A stretch of DNA of 64,000 nucleotides from contig JALCCG010000070.1 in the NCBI GenBank assembly GCA_023212695.1, forward strand, positions 1-64,000. The letters run 5' to 3'. A model generated the notes under the pieces. That model saw nothing but the letters and a program-made list of their open reading frames with translations, did no database searches and was not told where the DNA came from. Shown piece by piece: positions 9,399-17,747 of this stretch (the first letter of the stretch is position 1; each line of letters opens with the position of its first letter). A program made the translations under genes and the position numbers. The DNA is from Sporisorium sorghi. Lineage: Eukaryota; Basidiomycota; Ustilaginomycetes; Ustilaginales; Ustilaginaceae.

Positions 9399-10642
9399 AT
9401 TGCCAAGAGGTGGTGGAACGTATGCACCGGTATTTGGACCGGGACCTTACTTCCGATGAGACGGCCGAAATGTATCAGCATATTGCTCTGTGTCCCATGT
9501 GTGCGGAGACCTTTAATATATTGAAATCATTGAATAGAGAGCTTGAGGATCTTCCGGCCGTAACCCCGCCTGTCAGTCTGGTAGATGCTATCATGCCGAG
9601 ACTTGATGCTATTGACCGTGATCGCCATAACCTTGTCATACCCCCAGCCGTAAAAAACCAGGAGCCTGCAGAGATGATGCCGGAAATTCGGCGTCCACGA
9701 CGTGCAGGCAGCTGGTGGAGTACGGTTGGCGGGAGAACGGCCATCGGAGCTGCTGCCGCAGTGCTTATACTTGGCGTTGCCATATTCAATAATGAGCCGA
9801 AGATGTTATCCGATGCGGAAATTCCATATGAAGAGGCAAGTACGACAAGCGCTGGATCGACAGAGGAATCGACCGAGATCCAGGATCAAGGTACGCCGCA
9901 GCTGTTTACCGATGGCGGTGCAGCGGCCAATAGCACGGAGAAGGAGGGGAGCGATCCTTCCGACAGTACTCAAAGCTCGGCGTTGGAATCGTCAACCGAA
10001 TCCGATCCGGATCCGAATGAAACCAAGGGAGCAGCTGAGCCGTCGGATGCCCCTAAGGATACTGGGGAAGAAACGCCGGCACCGGATGCTTCCGTGAAAA
10101 ATAACGATGAAGGGGTACCTCAAGCGCCAGAACAACCTGCAACGAGCAACAAGGAGGTACCGAAAAGCAATGCTACAAGTCCGTCTGCCCCTCCAGCCAG
10201 TGACCCTCAACAGAACAATGAGGGAGCGAATGGGCAGACCCCGCCTTCCGAGTCGGTGGATACGAAGCCAGAGACGCTGTCTCCAAGCAATGATCCTTCA
10301 GCAGATGCAGGAGCCGGAAGTGCTGAATCTTCCGAACGGTCAATGGGAATTGCGATGATGCCGGAGCAATGGTCATCTCCGGACGGTCTGTACAGGGCTT
10401 CGCTGGAGCTGGATCAGCTGGTCATTTATCGGCTGCCTTCGGGAAGTAATACGTCGCCAGAAGCGATGGAAACACTCGAGAAGATTCCACTCAGCGGCAA
10501 ATGGGTATCCGGTCAATGGTCCGAGGATGGCTTGACGTTTAAGTACAAAGTGCAGATGAACAGCGAATTGGTTGAATCCGTTTATTCCGTAGAGAAGACC
10601 GAGCCGCCTGCTGCCACACAACAGAAGAAGCCGAAGCAATAG
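9395..10642 (+). CDS. Zinc-finger anti-sigma factor with a long extracytoplasmic region
   Basis: The 415-residue protein should hold the preceding sigma factor at the membrane. Residues 1-45 form a zinc-binding anti-sigma domain with the signature HIALCPMC (HxxxCxxC). One membrane helix follows at about 108-126 (IGAAAAVLILGVAIF). After it comes a ~200-residue Ser/Thr/Glu/Pro/Asp-rich, low-complexity region, and then a compact C-terminal segment of ~90 residues (from MGIAMMPEQWSSPDGLY) that may be a small beta-rich sensor. I set the start at ATG 9395, which overlaps the sigma stop, although the frame is open further upstream. The signal sensed cannot be inferred. Regulated proteolysis would be the usual release mechanism for this class. 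Confidence 0.85.
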   Translation: MNCQEVVERMHRYLDRDLTSDETAEMYQHIALCPMCAETFNILKSLNRELEDLPAVTPPVSLVDAIMPRLDAIDRDRHNLVIPPAVKNQEPAEMMPEIRRPRRAGSWWSTVGGRTAIGAAAAVLILGVAIFNNEPKMLSDAEIPYEEASTTSAGSTEESTEIQDQGTPQLFTDGGAAANSTEKEGSDPSDSTQSSALESSTESDPDPNETKGAAEPSDAPKDTGEETPAPDASVKNNDEGVPQAPEQPATSNKEVPKSNATSPSAPPASDPQQNNEGANGQTPPSESVDTKPETLSPSNDPSADAGAGSAESSERSMGIAMMPEQWSSPDGLYRASLELDQLVIYRLPSGSNTSPEAMETLEKIPLSGKWVSGQWSEDGLTFKYKVQMNSELVESVYSVEKTEPPAATQQKKPKQ

Positions 10643-11031
10643 AAATATATATAGATAATGAAATCGGCGCACCAATGCCGGGAGATATGAATACACTATA
10701 TATTAGAGAGAGCATTATACCAACTACAGTCGTATGACCGGCGGCGGGGTGTTTCTAGAGCATTCTTGCCGGCGTTTATATAGATGTGTTGGGACGAAGG
10801 GACCTTGCCGCTGCTAAAGCCGAGGTCTCTTTGTTTTTTGAAGACTCCGGATTGATTAGACATCCAATTGCCGCAAGGTTTGATATCGCAAGCGAGTTCA
10901 TGATGATATGCGAAATCCTTCTAGTTTTGTTGCCGTTTGTTCAAACTGCGGTCTTATAATTATGCCGGTCATCTATCGCTTTTGGGCCCTCTTTTTTGGT
11001 ATAGTGTACAGAGTAGAAAGGGGGGACGCCG
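10643..11031. other. Intergenic region between the anti-sigma gene and holA
   Basis: These 389 bases hold a terminator at 10798-10839 and possible holA promoter elements: TATAAT at 10955-10960 behind a weak TTGCCG with long 19-base spacing, and TATAGT at 11000-11005 without a clear -35 box. A GC-rich imperfect inverted repeat (GCCGGC near 10739 and GCCGGC near 10768) precedes the terminator. A short open frame at 10908-11171 lacks a ribosome site and overlaps holA out of frame, so I do not call it a gene. Confidence 0.5.
10798..10839 (+). terminator. Intrinsic terminator after the anti-sigma gene
   Basis: AGGGACCT at 10798-10805 pairs with AGGTCTCT at 10823-10830 (one G-U pair), followed by TTGTTTTTT. 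Confidence 0.7.
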
Positions 11032-12051
11032 ATGGATGCCAAAGCGGCGGCCAAGGCGGTCAAGCAGGGAGATGTGTCTTCCGTCTATTTGCTGTACGGC
11101 AGCGAGAAATTTCAAATGAAGGAATTCGCCGAATTTCTGGAAGCCCAGCTGATCCCGAAAGAAGACCGTGATTTTGCCCTGATTCATATGGATTTAGGGG
11201 AAGCTCCGATTCAAGCCGTTGTGGAAGAGGCGGAGACGGTTCCTTTTATGGTTCAGAAAAAATTGATATTTGTCCGGGATACATCTTTTTTTACCGCTGC
11301 AAAAGATAACGGGAAAGTGGATCATCGTCCAGAGGCACTGCTGGATTATTTGACCAATCCTGCTGATTATAGTGTGATTGTCTTTATGGTGGGCCAAGAG
11401 AAGCTGGATGAGCGCAAAAAGGTAGTTAAAGCCGTGAAGAAGACAGGCGTAGCGCTGTCCTTCATGCCTTTAGGCGGGGAAGAGCTGCTCCGCTGGGTGG
11501 ACAAGCAGGTGAAGCAAAGCGGCTGCACACTGCGTGAGGGTGCGGCTGAAGCGATTGTTCGTAATGCCGGAACCAGCCTGCAGTCCTTGTCGGGCGAGAT
11601 CGAGAAGCTGTGTTTATACGCGGGTTCAGGCGGAAGCATTGATATCGCAACCGTGGATATGCTGGTGGCTCGAAGCACGGAACAGAATGTGTTTGCGTTG
11701 GTCGAGGATATCGCAAATCTCCGGATGGACAAGGCACTCGGTATTTATTACGAGCTGTTGAAACAACGCGAGGAGCCGATCAAGATTGCTGCATTGATCA
11801 CAAGGCAATTCCGAATCATTCTGCAAGTGAAGACCTTATCCACCCAAAGCTACTCGCAGCAGCAGATTGCATCCACGATCGGACTGCATCCCTATGCGGT
11901 GAAGATTGCCGGAGAACAGGCCCGTAAGTTTGAGACGGCTCGTCTGGAAGGCATACTGAACCATCTGGCTAATCTGGATTATCAGATGAAGACCGGGGCT
12001 GTGGATAAGGTGCTGGGGATTGAACTGTTTCTATTAAGGCTTGGAGCATAG
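11032..12051 (+). CDS. holA: DNA polymerase III subunit delta
   Basis: The 339-residue delta subunit of the clamp loader opens the beta sliding clamp during replication. The N-terminal block (VYLLYGSEKFQMKEF, with the modified P-loop position) and the middle region (LLRWVDKQVKQSG, GTSLQSLSGEIEKLCLYA) fit the AAA+-like HolA family, as does the C-terminal collar domain (LITRQFRIILQVKTL ... LGIELFLLRL). ATG at 11032 follows AAAGGGGGG. Its position between comEC and rpsT is that of yqeN in Bacillus. It appears to be monocistronic, with a terminator downstream. Length and domain content are normal. Confidence 0.95.
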   Translation: MDAKAAAKAVKQGDVSSVYLLYGSEKFQMKEFAEFLEAQLIPKEDRDFALIHMDLGEAPIQAVVEEAETVPFMVQKKLIFVRDTSFFTAAKDNGKVDHRPEALLDYLTNPADYSVIVFMVGQEKLDERKKVVKAVKKTGVALSFMPLGGEELLRWVDKQVKQSGCTLREGAAEAIVRNAGTSLQSLSGEIEKLCLYAGSGGSIDIATVDMLVARSTEQNVFALVEDIANLRMDKALGIYYELLKQREEPIKIAALITRQFRIILQVKTLSTQSYSQQQIASTIGLHPYAVKIAGEQARKFETARLEGILNHLANLDYQMKTGAVDKVLGIELFLLRLGA

Positions 12052-12091
12052 TCATTTGTTCAACGACACACCTGAATGTTAATGCGAGATC

Positions 12092-12126
12092 GGAGCGTGC
12101 GGCTATCACTAGCGTATGCTCCTTTT
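12092..12126 (+). terminator. Intrinsic terminator after holA
   Basis: GGAGCGTGCG at 12092-12101 pairs with CGTATGCTCC at 12113-12122 (with G-U pairs), followed by TTTT. Confidence 0.6.
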
Positions 12127-12134
12127 ATCTCCAC

Positions 12135-12172
12135 AAAAAGCCCTGAGCAGCGTGAACTGTTCAGGGCTTTTT
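12135..12172. terminator. Bidirectional terminator between holA and rpsT
   Basis: AAAAAGCCCTGA and TTCAGGGCTTTTT form a strong symmetric hairpin with A and T runs on both sides. It can end both the holA transcript and the convergent rpsT transcript. Confidence 0.9.
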
Positions 12173-12197
12173 CAATGTCGTATTCAACAAACGTTAC

Positions 12198-12470
12198 TTA
12201 CGCTTGAGCCGTAAGAGCGTTCAGTCTTTTCGCCAGACGGGATTTCTTGCGGGCAGCTGCGTTTTTATGGATCAGGCCCTTCGTAACGGCTTTATCAAGC
12301 TTTTTGGAAGCAGCTTGGAAAGCAGCTTTAGCAGCTTCGATTTCTGTACCATTCAACGCTACGTCAGCAGTTTTAACAGCTGTGCGAAGCGCGGATTTCT
12401 GAGAAATGTTAAGCGCGTGGCGTTTGTCACTTGTCTTTACACGTTTAATCGCGGATTTGATGTTTGGCAT
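12198..12470 (-). CDS. rpsT: 30S ribosomal protein S20
   Basis: This 90-residue, Lys/Ala-rich protein binds 16S rRNA in the small subunit. The N-terminus [18 protein letters not shown] and the block [16 protein letters not shown] ... [19 protein letters not shown] are typical. The start is the ATG at 12470, because AGGAGG lies 8 bases ahead; an ATG 9 bases further upstream (12479) is too close to that site. It is transcribed alone, opposite to its neighbours, as in Bacillus, from a promoter at 12527-12555 to the shared terminator at 12135-12172. Confidence 0.97.
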   Translation of the reverse strand: MPNIKSAIKRVKTSDKRHALNISQKSALRTAVKTADVALNGTEIEAAKAAFQAASKKLDKAVTKGLIHKNAAARKKSRLAKRLNALTAQA

Positions 12471-12526
12471 TACATTCACCTCCTGTAAGGCATTTCAATA
12501 GAGCGAAATGATTCACAACTTAAAAT

Positions 12527-12555
12527 ATTTTAGCATGGGGGTGGACAAAAAGCAA
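12527..12555 (-). promoter_or_regulatory. Sigma-A promoter of rpsT
   Basis: On the - strand, TTGCTT (12555-12550) and TAAAAT (12532-12527) are spaced by 17 bases, about 57 bases before the rpsT start. Confidence 0.55.
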
Positions 12556-12571
12556 TACTCATTCGGACTTC

Positions 12572-12602
12572 TGCATAAACTCCCCCCTACTCTCGCACAC
12601 TA
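12572..12602 (+). promoter_or_regulatory. Candidate sigma-G/F promoter of gpr
   Basis: TGCATA at 12572-12577 matches the forespore -35 consensus TGMATA, and CACACTA at 12596-12602 differs by one base from CATACTA; the spacing is 18. gpr is forespore-transcribed in Bacillus, which agrees. The start would lie near 12609, just ahead of the GGAGGAG ribosome site. Confidence 0.5.
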
Positions 12603-12632
12603 TTAGCAATATGAGGAGGAGTGTGAATTTAG

Positions 12633-13634
12633 ATGGATCTGGATCTTCAAAAATATTCGGTCCGAACGGACCTCGCGGTGGAATCTAGAGAACTGGCCGG
12701 TGGCGCAGGCAGTCCAGCCATTCCGGGTTTGCTGGAAGATGTGGTTCAGGAGGACGGAATCAAGATTACGAGGCTTGACGTAGAGAACGAAGCTGCCTCC
12801 CAAAAGATCGGAAGAGTGAAGGGTCACTACGTCACATTGGAAGTTCCCGATCTCCGCAAGGGAGACACAGAGCTGCAGGATCAGGTATCGGTTGTGTTCG
12901 CACGCGAGTTTGAGGCGTTTATGTCTCGAATCGGAATCGGACCTAAGGCGAGTGTGTTGATTGTGGGGCTTGGCAACTGGAATGTAACCCCGGATTCGCT
13001 GGGACCACTCGTTGTCGAGAATGTGATGGTGACCCGTCAGTTTTTTGAGCTCATGCCTGATCGTGTAGCGCCAGGCTATCGCCAGGTCAGTGCGGTTGCA
13101 CCCGGCGTCCTCGGTCTGACGGGGATTGAATCAAGCGAAACGGTGCAAGGCATTGTGGAGCAGACCCGTCCCGACCTGATCATTGCTATTGATGCACTGG
13201 CTTCGCGTTCACTGGAGCGGGTTAACACGACCATTCAGATTGCGGATATCGGAATCCATCCCGGCTCGGGCGTTGGCAACAAGCGCAAGGGTCTGACGCA
13301 GGACATACTCGGCGTCCCCTGCATTGCGATTGGAGTGCCAACTGTCTGTTATGCCTCCACTATCGTAAATAATGCGATTGAAATGATGAAGTCACATTTC
13401 GGCGAGGGAGCACCGGAGACCGGGAAGATCATGGGCATGCTCCATGATATATCGGAGGCGGAGCGGCTTGCGCTCGTGAAGGAAGTACTGGAGCCTCTGG
13501 GCCACGACCTTATCGTTACGCCGAAGGAAATTGACGAGTTTATCGAGGATATTGCCAATATCGTGGCATCGGGGTTAAACGCGGCGCTCCATGAGGCCGT
13601 GGATCCCGGTAATGTGGGGGCGTACACCCACTAG
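12633..13634 (+). CDS. gpr: Spore germination protease GPR
   Basis: The 333-residue protease degrades the small acid-soluble proteins that coat spore DNA once germination begins. The N-terminus YSVRTDLAVE matches the GPR propeptide junction; autoprocessing in this family occurs around TD/LA, which would remove about 13 residues. The body contains the conserved blocks LIVGLGNWNVTPDSLGP, QTRPDLIIAIDALASRS and HPGSGVGNKRKGL. The ATG at 12633 follows GGAGGAG. gpr next to spoIIP is a conserved sporulation arrangement. Timing in the forespore is inferred from the family and from a sigma-G-like promoter at 12572-12602. Confidence 0.97.
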   Translation: MDLDLQKYSVRTDLAVESRELAGGAGSPAIPGLLEDVVQEDGIKITRLDVENEAASQKIGRVKGHYVTLEVPDLRKGDTELQDQVSVVFAREFEAFMSRIGIGPKASVLIVGLGNWNVTPDSLGPLVVENVMVTRQFFELMPDRVAPGYRQVSAVAPGVLGLTGIESSETVQGIVEQTRPDLIIAIDALASRSLERVNTTIQIADIGIHPGSGVGNKRKGLTQDILGVPCIAIGVPTVCYASTIVNNAIEMMKSHFGEGAPETGKIMGMLHDISEAERLALVKEVLEPLGHDLIVTPKEIDEFIEDIANIVASGLNAALHEAVDPGNVGAYTH

Positions 13635-13643
13635 CTCCAATCT

Positions 13644-13680
13644 ATAAAAGCTCCGAATCTATCGGAGCTTTTATATTTTT
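13644..13680 (+). terminator. Intrinsic terminator after gpr
   Basis: ATAAAAGCTCCGA and TCGGAGCTTTTAT form a perfect hairpin with a short loop, followed by ATTTTT. It separates gpr from spoIIP. Confidence 0.85.
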
Positions 13681-13802
13681 CCATGGATCTAGTTCTATCG
13701 ATTCTCCTCGGTTCATAGATTTGGAATATAAGAGATTACAGAGTCGCGGGAACGGCGAGTAGATGGCCGGATAGCTCCCGGCGAACCGAGGAGGACTTCG
13801 TT

Positions 13803-15173
13803 ATGAACAATCGCAAGTTTCGTATATGGAATATTGCCCGACTGAAACGCAAGGTGATGGAAGGTCTGAGCATGGGGCGAACGCTAGTCATATTAATGCT
13901 GGGCTCTCTTATATTTTTTATTTTACTAGGGCTCGGCGGGATGGCGGAGCAGCGGATGAATTCCTCGCCTGTGTCGTCGATGAAAGGTTTGGCCGCTTCC
14001 CTATCAAGCCACTTTTTCATTGATATGATCGGAATGGAAATGCCGCATATGACGGCTTCGAAAGAGACTTCAAGTTTCTCCGGGGATAAAATGTCGACCT
14101 TCGTCTTTGAACTGCTCACGAGTGTGAATCCCAAAGATCCAAAAAGCCTCCTCGCGGGTGAGCTTCCGGGTATGAAGGCCAATCAACCGGTACAGCTGTC
14201 CCACGGCTCTGGCAATGAGGATGGCGAAGCCCCGGCGGACTACCGGCCGGATCCTGCAGCGGAACAGCCGGAAGAGAATCCGGGGGATACGGGCGAGGAA
14301 CCGCCGCAAGGAGAGCAGGGCGACAACGGCATAGGCGGTGAAGACGGGCCGGATCAAGGGGCCGAGGAAGAGCCTGGCAGCAAGAATGAACCTGGAAACA
14401 CATCCAAGGACGGTAAAACCACAGGCGGCAAGAAGGCTGTATTAATCTATCATTCGCATCCGCAGGAGGCCTATAACCCGCTGCTCACGCATCCATCCGA
14501 TAATCCGGGGGCGGTATCGCCGAGCAAAAACGTTATGCTGGTGGGCAGTTTTCTAAGCAAAAGACTTGAGGCCAACGGGATTGGCACCCTGCATGACAAG
14601 AGTGACTATCAATCTACCGTACCGGGGTACAACTACAACTATTCCTATAAATACTCCCGCCAGATGGTCATGGAAGCCATGTCCCAGAATGACGGCATCA
14701 ACTATCTGATCGATATCCACCGCGATTCGCAGCGTTACAACAAAACAACAGCCACCGTGAACGGTGTGAACTACGCCAAGGTCTACTTCATTATCGGTCA
14801 TGCGAACGAGAACTGGAGAAAGAACGAGGAGTTTGCAAGTAAAATCAATGCCAAGCTTGAGAAATCCTATCCCGGCGTCTCACGGGGCGTGTGGGGCAAA
14901 TCCGCAGATCAAGGAAACGGGGAGTACAACCAATCCCTGTCACCGAACAGCATCCTGATCGAAATCGGCGGGATCGACAACACCAAGGAAGAATTACAGC
15001 GTACGTCTGAAGCGTTGGCGGATATTATTGCAGATGTGTATTGGCAGGAGCAGGAGGCCCAGAAAGCCAGCGTGAAAAAAGACAGTGATCCAGCGAACAA
15101 ACGTGCCGCTTCAGCGCCAACCAAAGAAAGCGGCACTGCGGACACTGAGCGTAAAGCAGCCAAGGCAGGCTAA
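13803..15173 (+). CDS. spoIIP: Stage II sporulation protein P, peptidoglycan amidase/endopeptidase
   Basis: SpoIIP thins septal peptidoglycan during engulfment together with SpoIID and SpoIIM. The 456-residue protein has an N-terminal signal anchor (about residues 27-45), then a variable region ending in a Pro/Glu/Gly/Asp-rich linker (about 140-205). The catalytic domain carries LIYHSHPQEAYNP near residue 215 (zinc-ligand His), YLIDIHRDS near 303 and SILIEIGG near 385 with the conserved Glu. GAGGAGG precedes the ATG at 13803. It follows gpr as in Bacillus. In that genus it is made in the mother cell under sigma-E; I did not find a clear sigma-E promoter here. Confidence 0.95.
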   Translation: MNNRKFRIWNIARLKRKVMEGLSMGRTLVILMLGSLIFFILLGLGGMAEQRMNSSPVSSMKGLAASLSSHFFIDMIGMEMPHMTASKETSSFSGDKMSTFVFELLTSVNPKDPKSLLAGELPGMKANQPVQLSHGSGNEDGEAPADYRPDPAAEQPEENPGDTGEEPPQGEQGDNGIGGEDGPDQGAEEEPGSKNEPGNTSKDGKTTGGKKAVLIYHSHPQEAYNPLLTHPSDNPGAVSPSKNVMLVGSFLSKRLEANGIGTLHDKSDYQSTVPGYNYNYSYKYSRQMVMEAMSQNDGINYLIDIHRDSQRYNKTTATVNGVNYAKVYFIIGHANENWRKNEEFASKINAKLEKSYPGVSRGVWGKSADQGNGEYNQSLSPNSILIEIGGIDNTKEELQRTSEALADIIADVYWQEQEAQKASVKKDSDPANKRAASAPTKESGTADTERKAAKAG

Positions 15174-15233
15174 GTTCTGAAAGCTGCCTTGGCAAATACA
15201 GGGCAGAGCACACGTGAAATCGGAGGGGGACTT

Positions 15234-15644
15234 ATGATGTCAAGAATGGGGAAACGGTTTGTGGCTCTTATCATTTGGACAGGCATCGGCATATTGGTCG
15301 GCATGCAGCTTGGAGGGTCGAGAGCGCCTGTACCGGCAGACGGCGTTTCAGCTGTGCAGAATGTGCAGCAAGGCCATGTTCAAGAGACGCAAGGCGAGAC
15401 AACCCGAGGGAATGGCTGGGGAGGGACGCGCAAGACCCCGCCGGCATCAGAGTCCACGGCTCAGGAACAGGAAGTCCGTGCATCGGAGCCTGAATTCGAG
15501 CCGTCACCCAGCGATATTCTGCTGCCCGAACGCTCAAAACCGCCTGCGGATGTGCTTGCGGACAAGACGGCAGGACTGCTCCAGCAGCTGTCTGACCAGA
15601 GCATACGCTGGGTGGTGTCGATGTTCGGATCCATCACGGATTAA
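15234..15644 (+). CDS. Small membrane-anchored protein, YqxA-like by position
   Basis: The ~136-residue protein has one N-terminal membrane helix (KRFVALIIWTGIGILVGMQL), a charged, disordered middle (about residues 30-95) and a C-terminal amphipathic segment (LADKTAGLLQQLSDQSIRWVVSMFG). The start is ATG 15234 or 15237 because GGAGGGGG lies 5-8 bases ahead; the frame is open upstream to 15189 but has no such site there. Its place between spoIIP and lepA is that of yqxA (DUF3679) in Bacillus, and the anchor plus C-terminal helix agree with that family, but the similarity I can see is weak. Co-expression with spoIIP during sporulation is plausible. Function unknown. Confidence 0.65.
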   Translation: MMSRMGKRFVALIIWTGIGILVGMQLGGSRAPVPADGVSAVQNVQQGHVQETQGETTRGNGWGGTRKTPPASESTAQEQEVRASEPEFEPSPSDILLPERSKPPADVLADKTAGLLQQLSDQSIRWVVSMFGSITD

Positions 15645-15663
15645 ATTCACCTTTTTCTCAGCA

Positions 15664-15692
15664 TTGCTGTGCATCCCCTCAACTGGTATAAT
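15664..15692 (+). promoter_or_regulatory. Sigma-A promoter of lepA
   Basis: TTGCTG at 15664-15669 and TATAAT at 15687-15692 are spaced by 17 bases, 40 bases before the lepA start. Confidence 0.65.
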
Positions 15693-15731
15693 AAGTTGAT
15701 TCAAACATCTGGTGGTTGTTGGGGGTTAGGC

Positions 15732-17546
15732 ATGACAGACGTACAAGCAAGACAACAAAAAATTCGTAATTTCTGCATTATTGCACATATAGACCATGGG
15801 AAATCGACACTTGCTGACCGTATATTAGAGTATACCGGTGCATTAACCTCGCGTGAAATGCAGGAGCAGGTTCTGGATCAGATGGATCTGGAGAGAGAAC
15901 GCGGAATTACCATCAAGCTGCAGGCGGTTCGCCTAAATTACAAAGCCGATAACGGCGAGGAGTACATATTGAATCTGATTGATACTCCGGGGCACGTCGA
16001 CTTTACGTATGAGGTATCCCGAAGCCTGGCTGCTTGTGAGGGCGCGCTGCTCGTTGTTGATGCTGCGCAGGGTATCGAAGCCCAGACGCTGGCCAACGTA
16101 TATCTGGCACTGGATAACAATCTTGAAATCCTGCCTGTCATTAACAAAATCGATCTGCCAAGCGCCGATCCTGAGCGCGTAAAGCAAGAGGTCGAGGATG
16201 TCATCGGGCTTGATGCCAGCGATGCGGTCCTGGCTTCCGCCAAAGCGGGCATCGGTATCAAGGAGATTTTGGAGCAGGTGGTGCAGAAAGTACCGGCACC
16301 TGCGGGCCATCCGGAAGAACCGCTGAAAGCGCTGATCTTCGACTCCCACTATGATCCATATAAGGGTGTCATCGTCTATGTGCGTGTTATCGACGGAAGC
16401 ATTAAGGCAGGCTCCAAAATCAAAATGATGGCGACCGGCAAATCTTTCGAAGTCATCGAAGTGGGTGCATTTAAGCCCCGCATGTCCATCGTGGACGAGC
16501 TTAACGTCGGAGATGTCGGCTTCATTGTAGCGGGCATCAAGAGTGTAGGCGATACGCAGGTCGGCGATACGGTAACGGATGCCAAGCGTCCGACAGCCGA
16601 GCCGCTCCCGGGTTACCGCAAAATCAACCCGATGGTGTTCTGCGGATTGTATCCAATCGAAACGTCAGACTACAACGATCTGCGCGAGGCGCTTGAGAAG
16701 CTGCAGCTTAATGATGCATCGCTCAGCTTTGAGCCGGAGACGTCCAGTGCACTCGGATTCGGCTTCCGCTGCGGATTCCTGGGCCTGCTTCATATGGATG
16801 TGATCCAGGAGCGGATTGAACGCGAGTTTAACATACCGCTGATCACGACCGCGCCAAGCGTTATATACCGCATTACGCTGACAAACGGAGAGCAGATCCA
16901 GATCGATAACCCTTCCCATTATCCTGAGGTCGGCAAGGTTGATTATGTTGAAGAACCTTATGTTAAAGCGGCCATTATCGTGCCGAACGATTATGTAGGG
17001 TCGATCATGGAACTGTGCCAAAACAAACGCGGCGAATTCGTCAACATGGAATATTTGGACACAACGCGCGTCACCATTACCTATGAAATTCCGTTATCGG
17101 AAATTGTCTACGACTTCTTCGACCAGCTTAAATCCAGCACGAAGGGGTACGCCTCCTTTGATTACGAGGTGTCTGGATATCGTAAATCCAATCTGGCGAA
17201 GATGGATATTGTACTCAACGGCGAACAAGTGGACGCCTTGTCCTTTATCGTGCACAAGGACCGCGCGTATCACCGCGGACGGGCCATTTGCGAGAAGCTG
17301 CGCGAGCTGATTCCTCGCCAAATGTTCGAAGTGCCGATTCAAGCTTCCGTGGGTACCAAGGTAGTTGCCCGTGAGACGGTGAAAGCGATGCGGAAGAATG
17401 TACTTGCCAAGTGTTATGGCGGTGACATCTCCCGGAAGCGGAAACTCCTTGAGAAGCAGAAGGAAGGCAAGAAGCGGATGAAGCAAGTCGGCAGCGTCGA
17501 AGTGCCGCAGGAAGCCTTTATGGCCGTCTTGAAAATCGACGACTAG
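15732..17546 (+). CDS. lepA: Elongation factor 4 (LepA)
   Basis: LepA is a ribosome-bound translational GTPase linked to translation quality and ribosome assembly. The 604-residue protein has the GTPase motifs AHIDHGKST (G1), DTPGHVDF (G3) and NKIDLP (G4), the EF-G-like domains II-V, and the LepA-specific C-terminal domain ([27 protein letters not shown] region ending [17 protein letters not shown]). I choose ATG 15732 because GGGGGTTAGG lies just ahead; the frame is open to 15669, but those residues are not family-like and they overlap the promoter. It precedes hemW as in Bacillus. Confidence 0.97.
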   Translation: MTDVQARQQKIRNFCIIAHIDHGKSTLADRILEYTGALTSREMQEQVLDQMDLERERGITIKLQAVRLNYKADNGEEYILNLIDTPGHVDFTYEVSRSLAACEGALLVVDAAQGIEAQTLANVYLALDNNLEILPVINKIDLPSADPERVKQEVEDVIGLDASDAVLASAKAGIGIKEILEQVVQKVPAPAGHPEEPLKALIFDSHYDPYKGVIVYVRVIDGSIKAGSKIKMMATGKSFEVIEVGAFKPRMSIVDELNVGDVGFIVAGIKSVGDTQVGDTVTDAKRPTAEPLPGYRKINPMVFCGLYPIETSDYNDLREALEKLQLNDASLSFEPETSSALGFGFRCGFLGLLHMDVIQERIEREFNIPLITTAPSVIYRITLTNGEQIQIDNPSHYPEVGKVDYVEEPYVKAAIIVPNDYVGSIMELCQNKRGEFVNMEYLDTTRVTITYEIPLSEIVYDFFDQLKSSTKGYASFDYEVSGYRKSNLAKMDIVLNGEQVDALSFIVHKDRAYHRGRAICEKLRELIPRQMFEVPIQASVGTKVVARETVKAMRKNVLAKCYGGDISRKRKLLEKQKEGKKRMKQVGSVEVPQEAFMAVLKIDD

Positions 17547-17620
17547 TAATCGGATGGTTCAGCAGGACGTGTTTAGTCTCAGCGAAGCCGCCAGTCTTAC
17601 AGCTTTACAATGTAAATGAT

Positions 17621-17650
17621 GGGAAAGCCGATTCTCGGCTTTCCTTTCTT
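17621..17650 (+). terminator. Intrinsic terminator after lepA
   Basis: GGAAAGCCGA and TCGGCTTTCC form a short-loop hairpin followed by TTTCTTTC. Confidence 0.8.
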
Positions 17651-17747
17651 TCATTACAAGAGGCGTAGCGTTATAGTAGAGAATGAACTTCTGTAATTAC
17701 TTAAGTAAGTCGTGCAGGAGGCTGCACATAAGGGGGCAAGAAAAAGA

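Noticed and set aside
10908..11171. 87-codon open frame overlapping the holA start
   Set aside because: It has no ribosome site, runs out of frame into holA and has no recognisable sequence.
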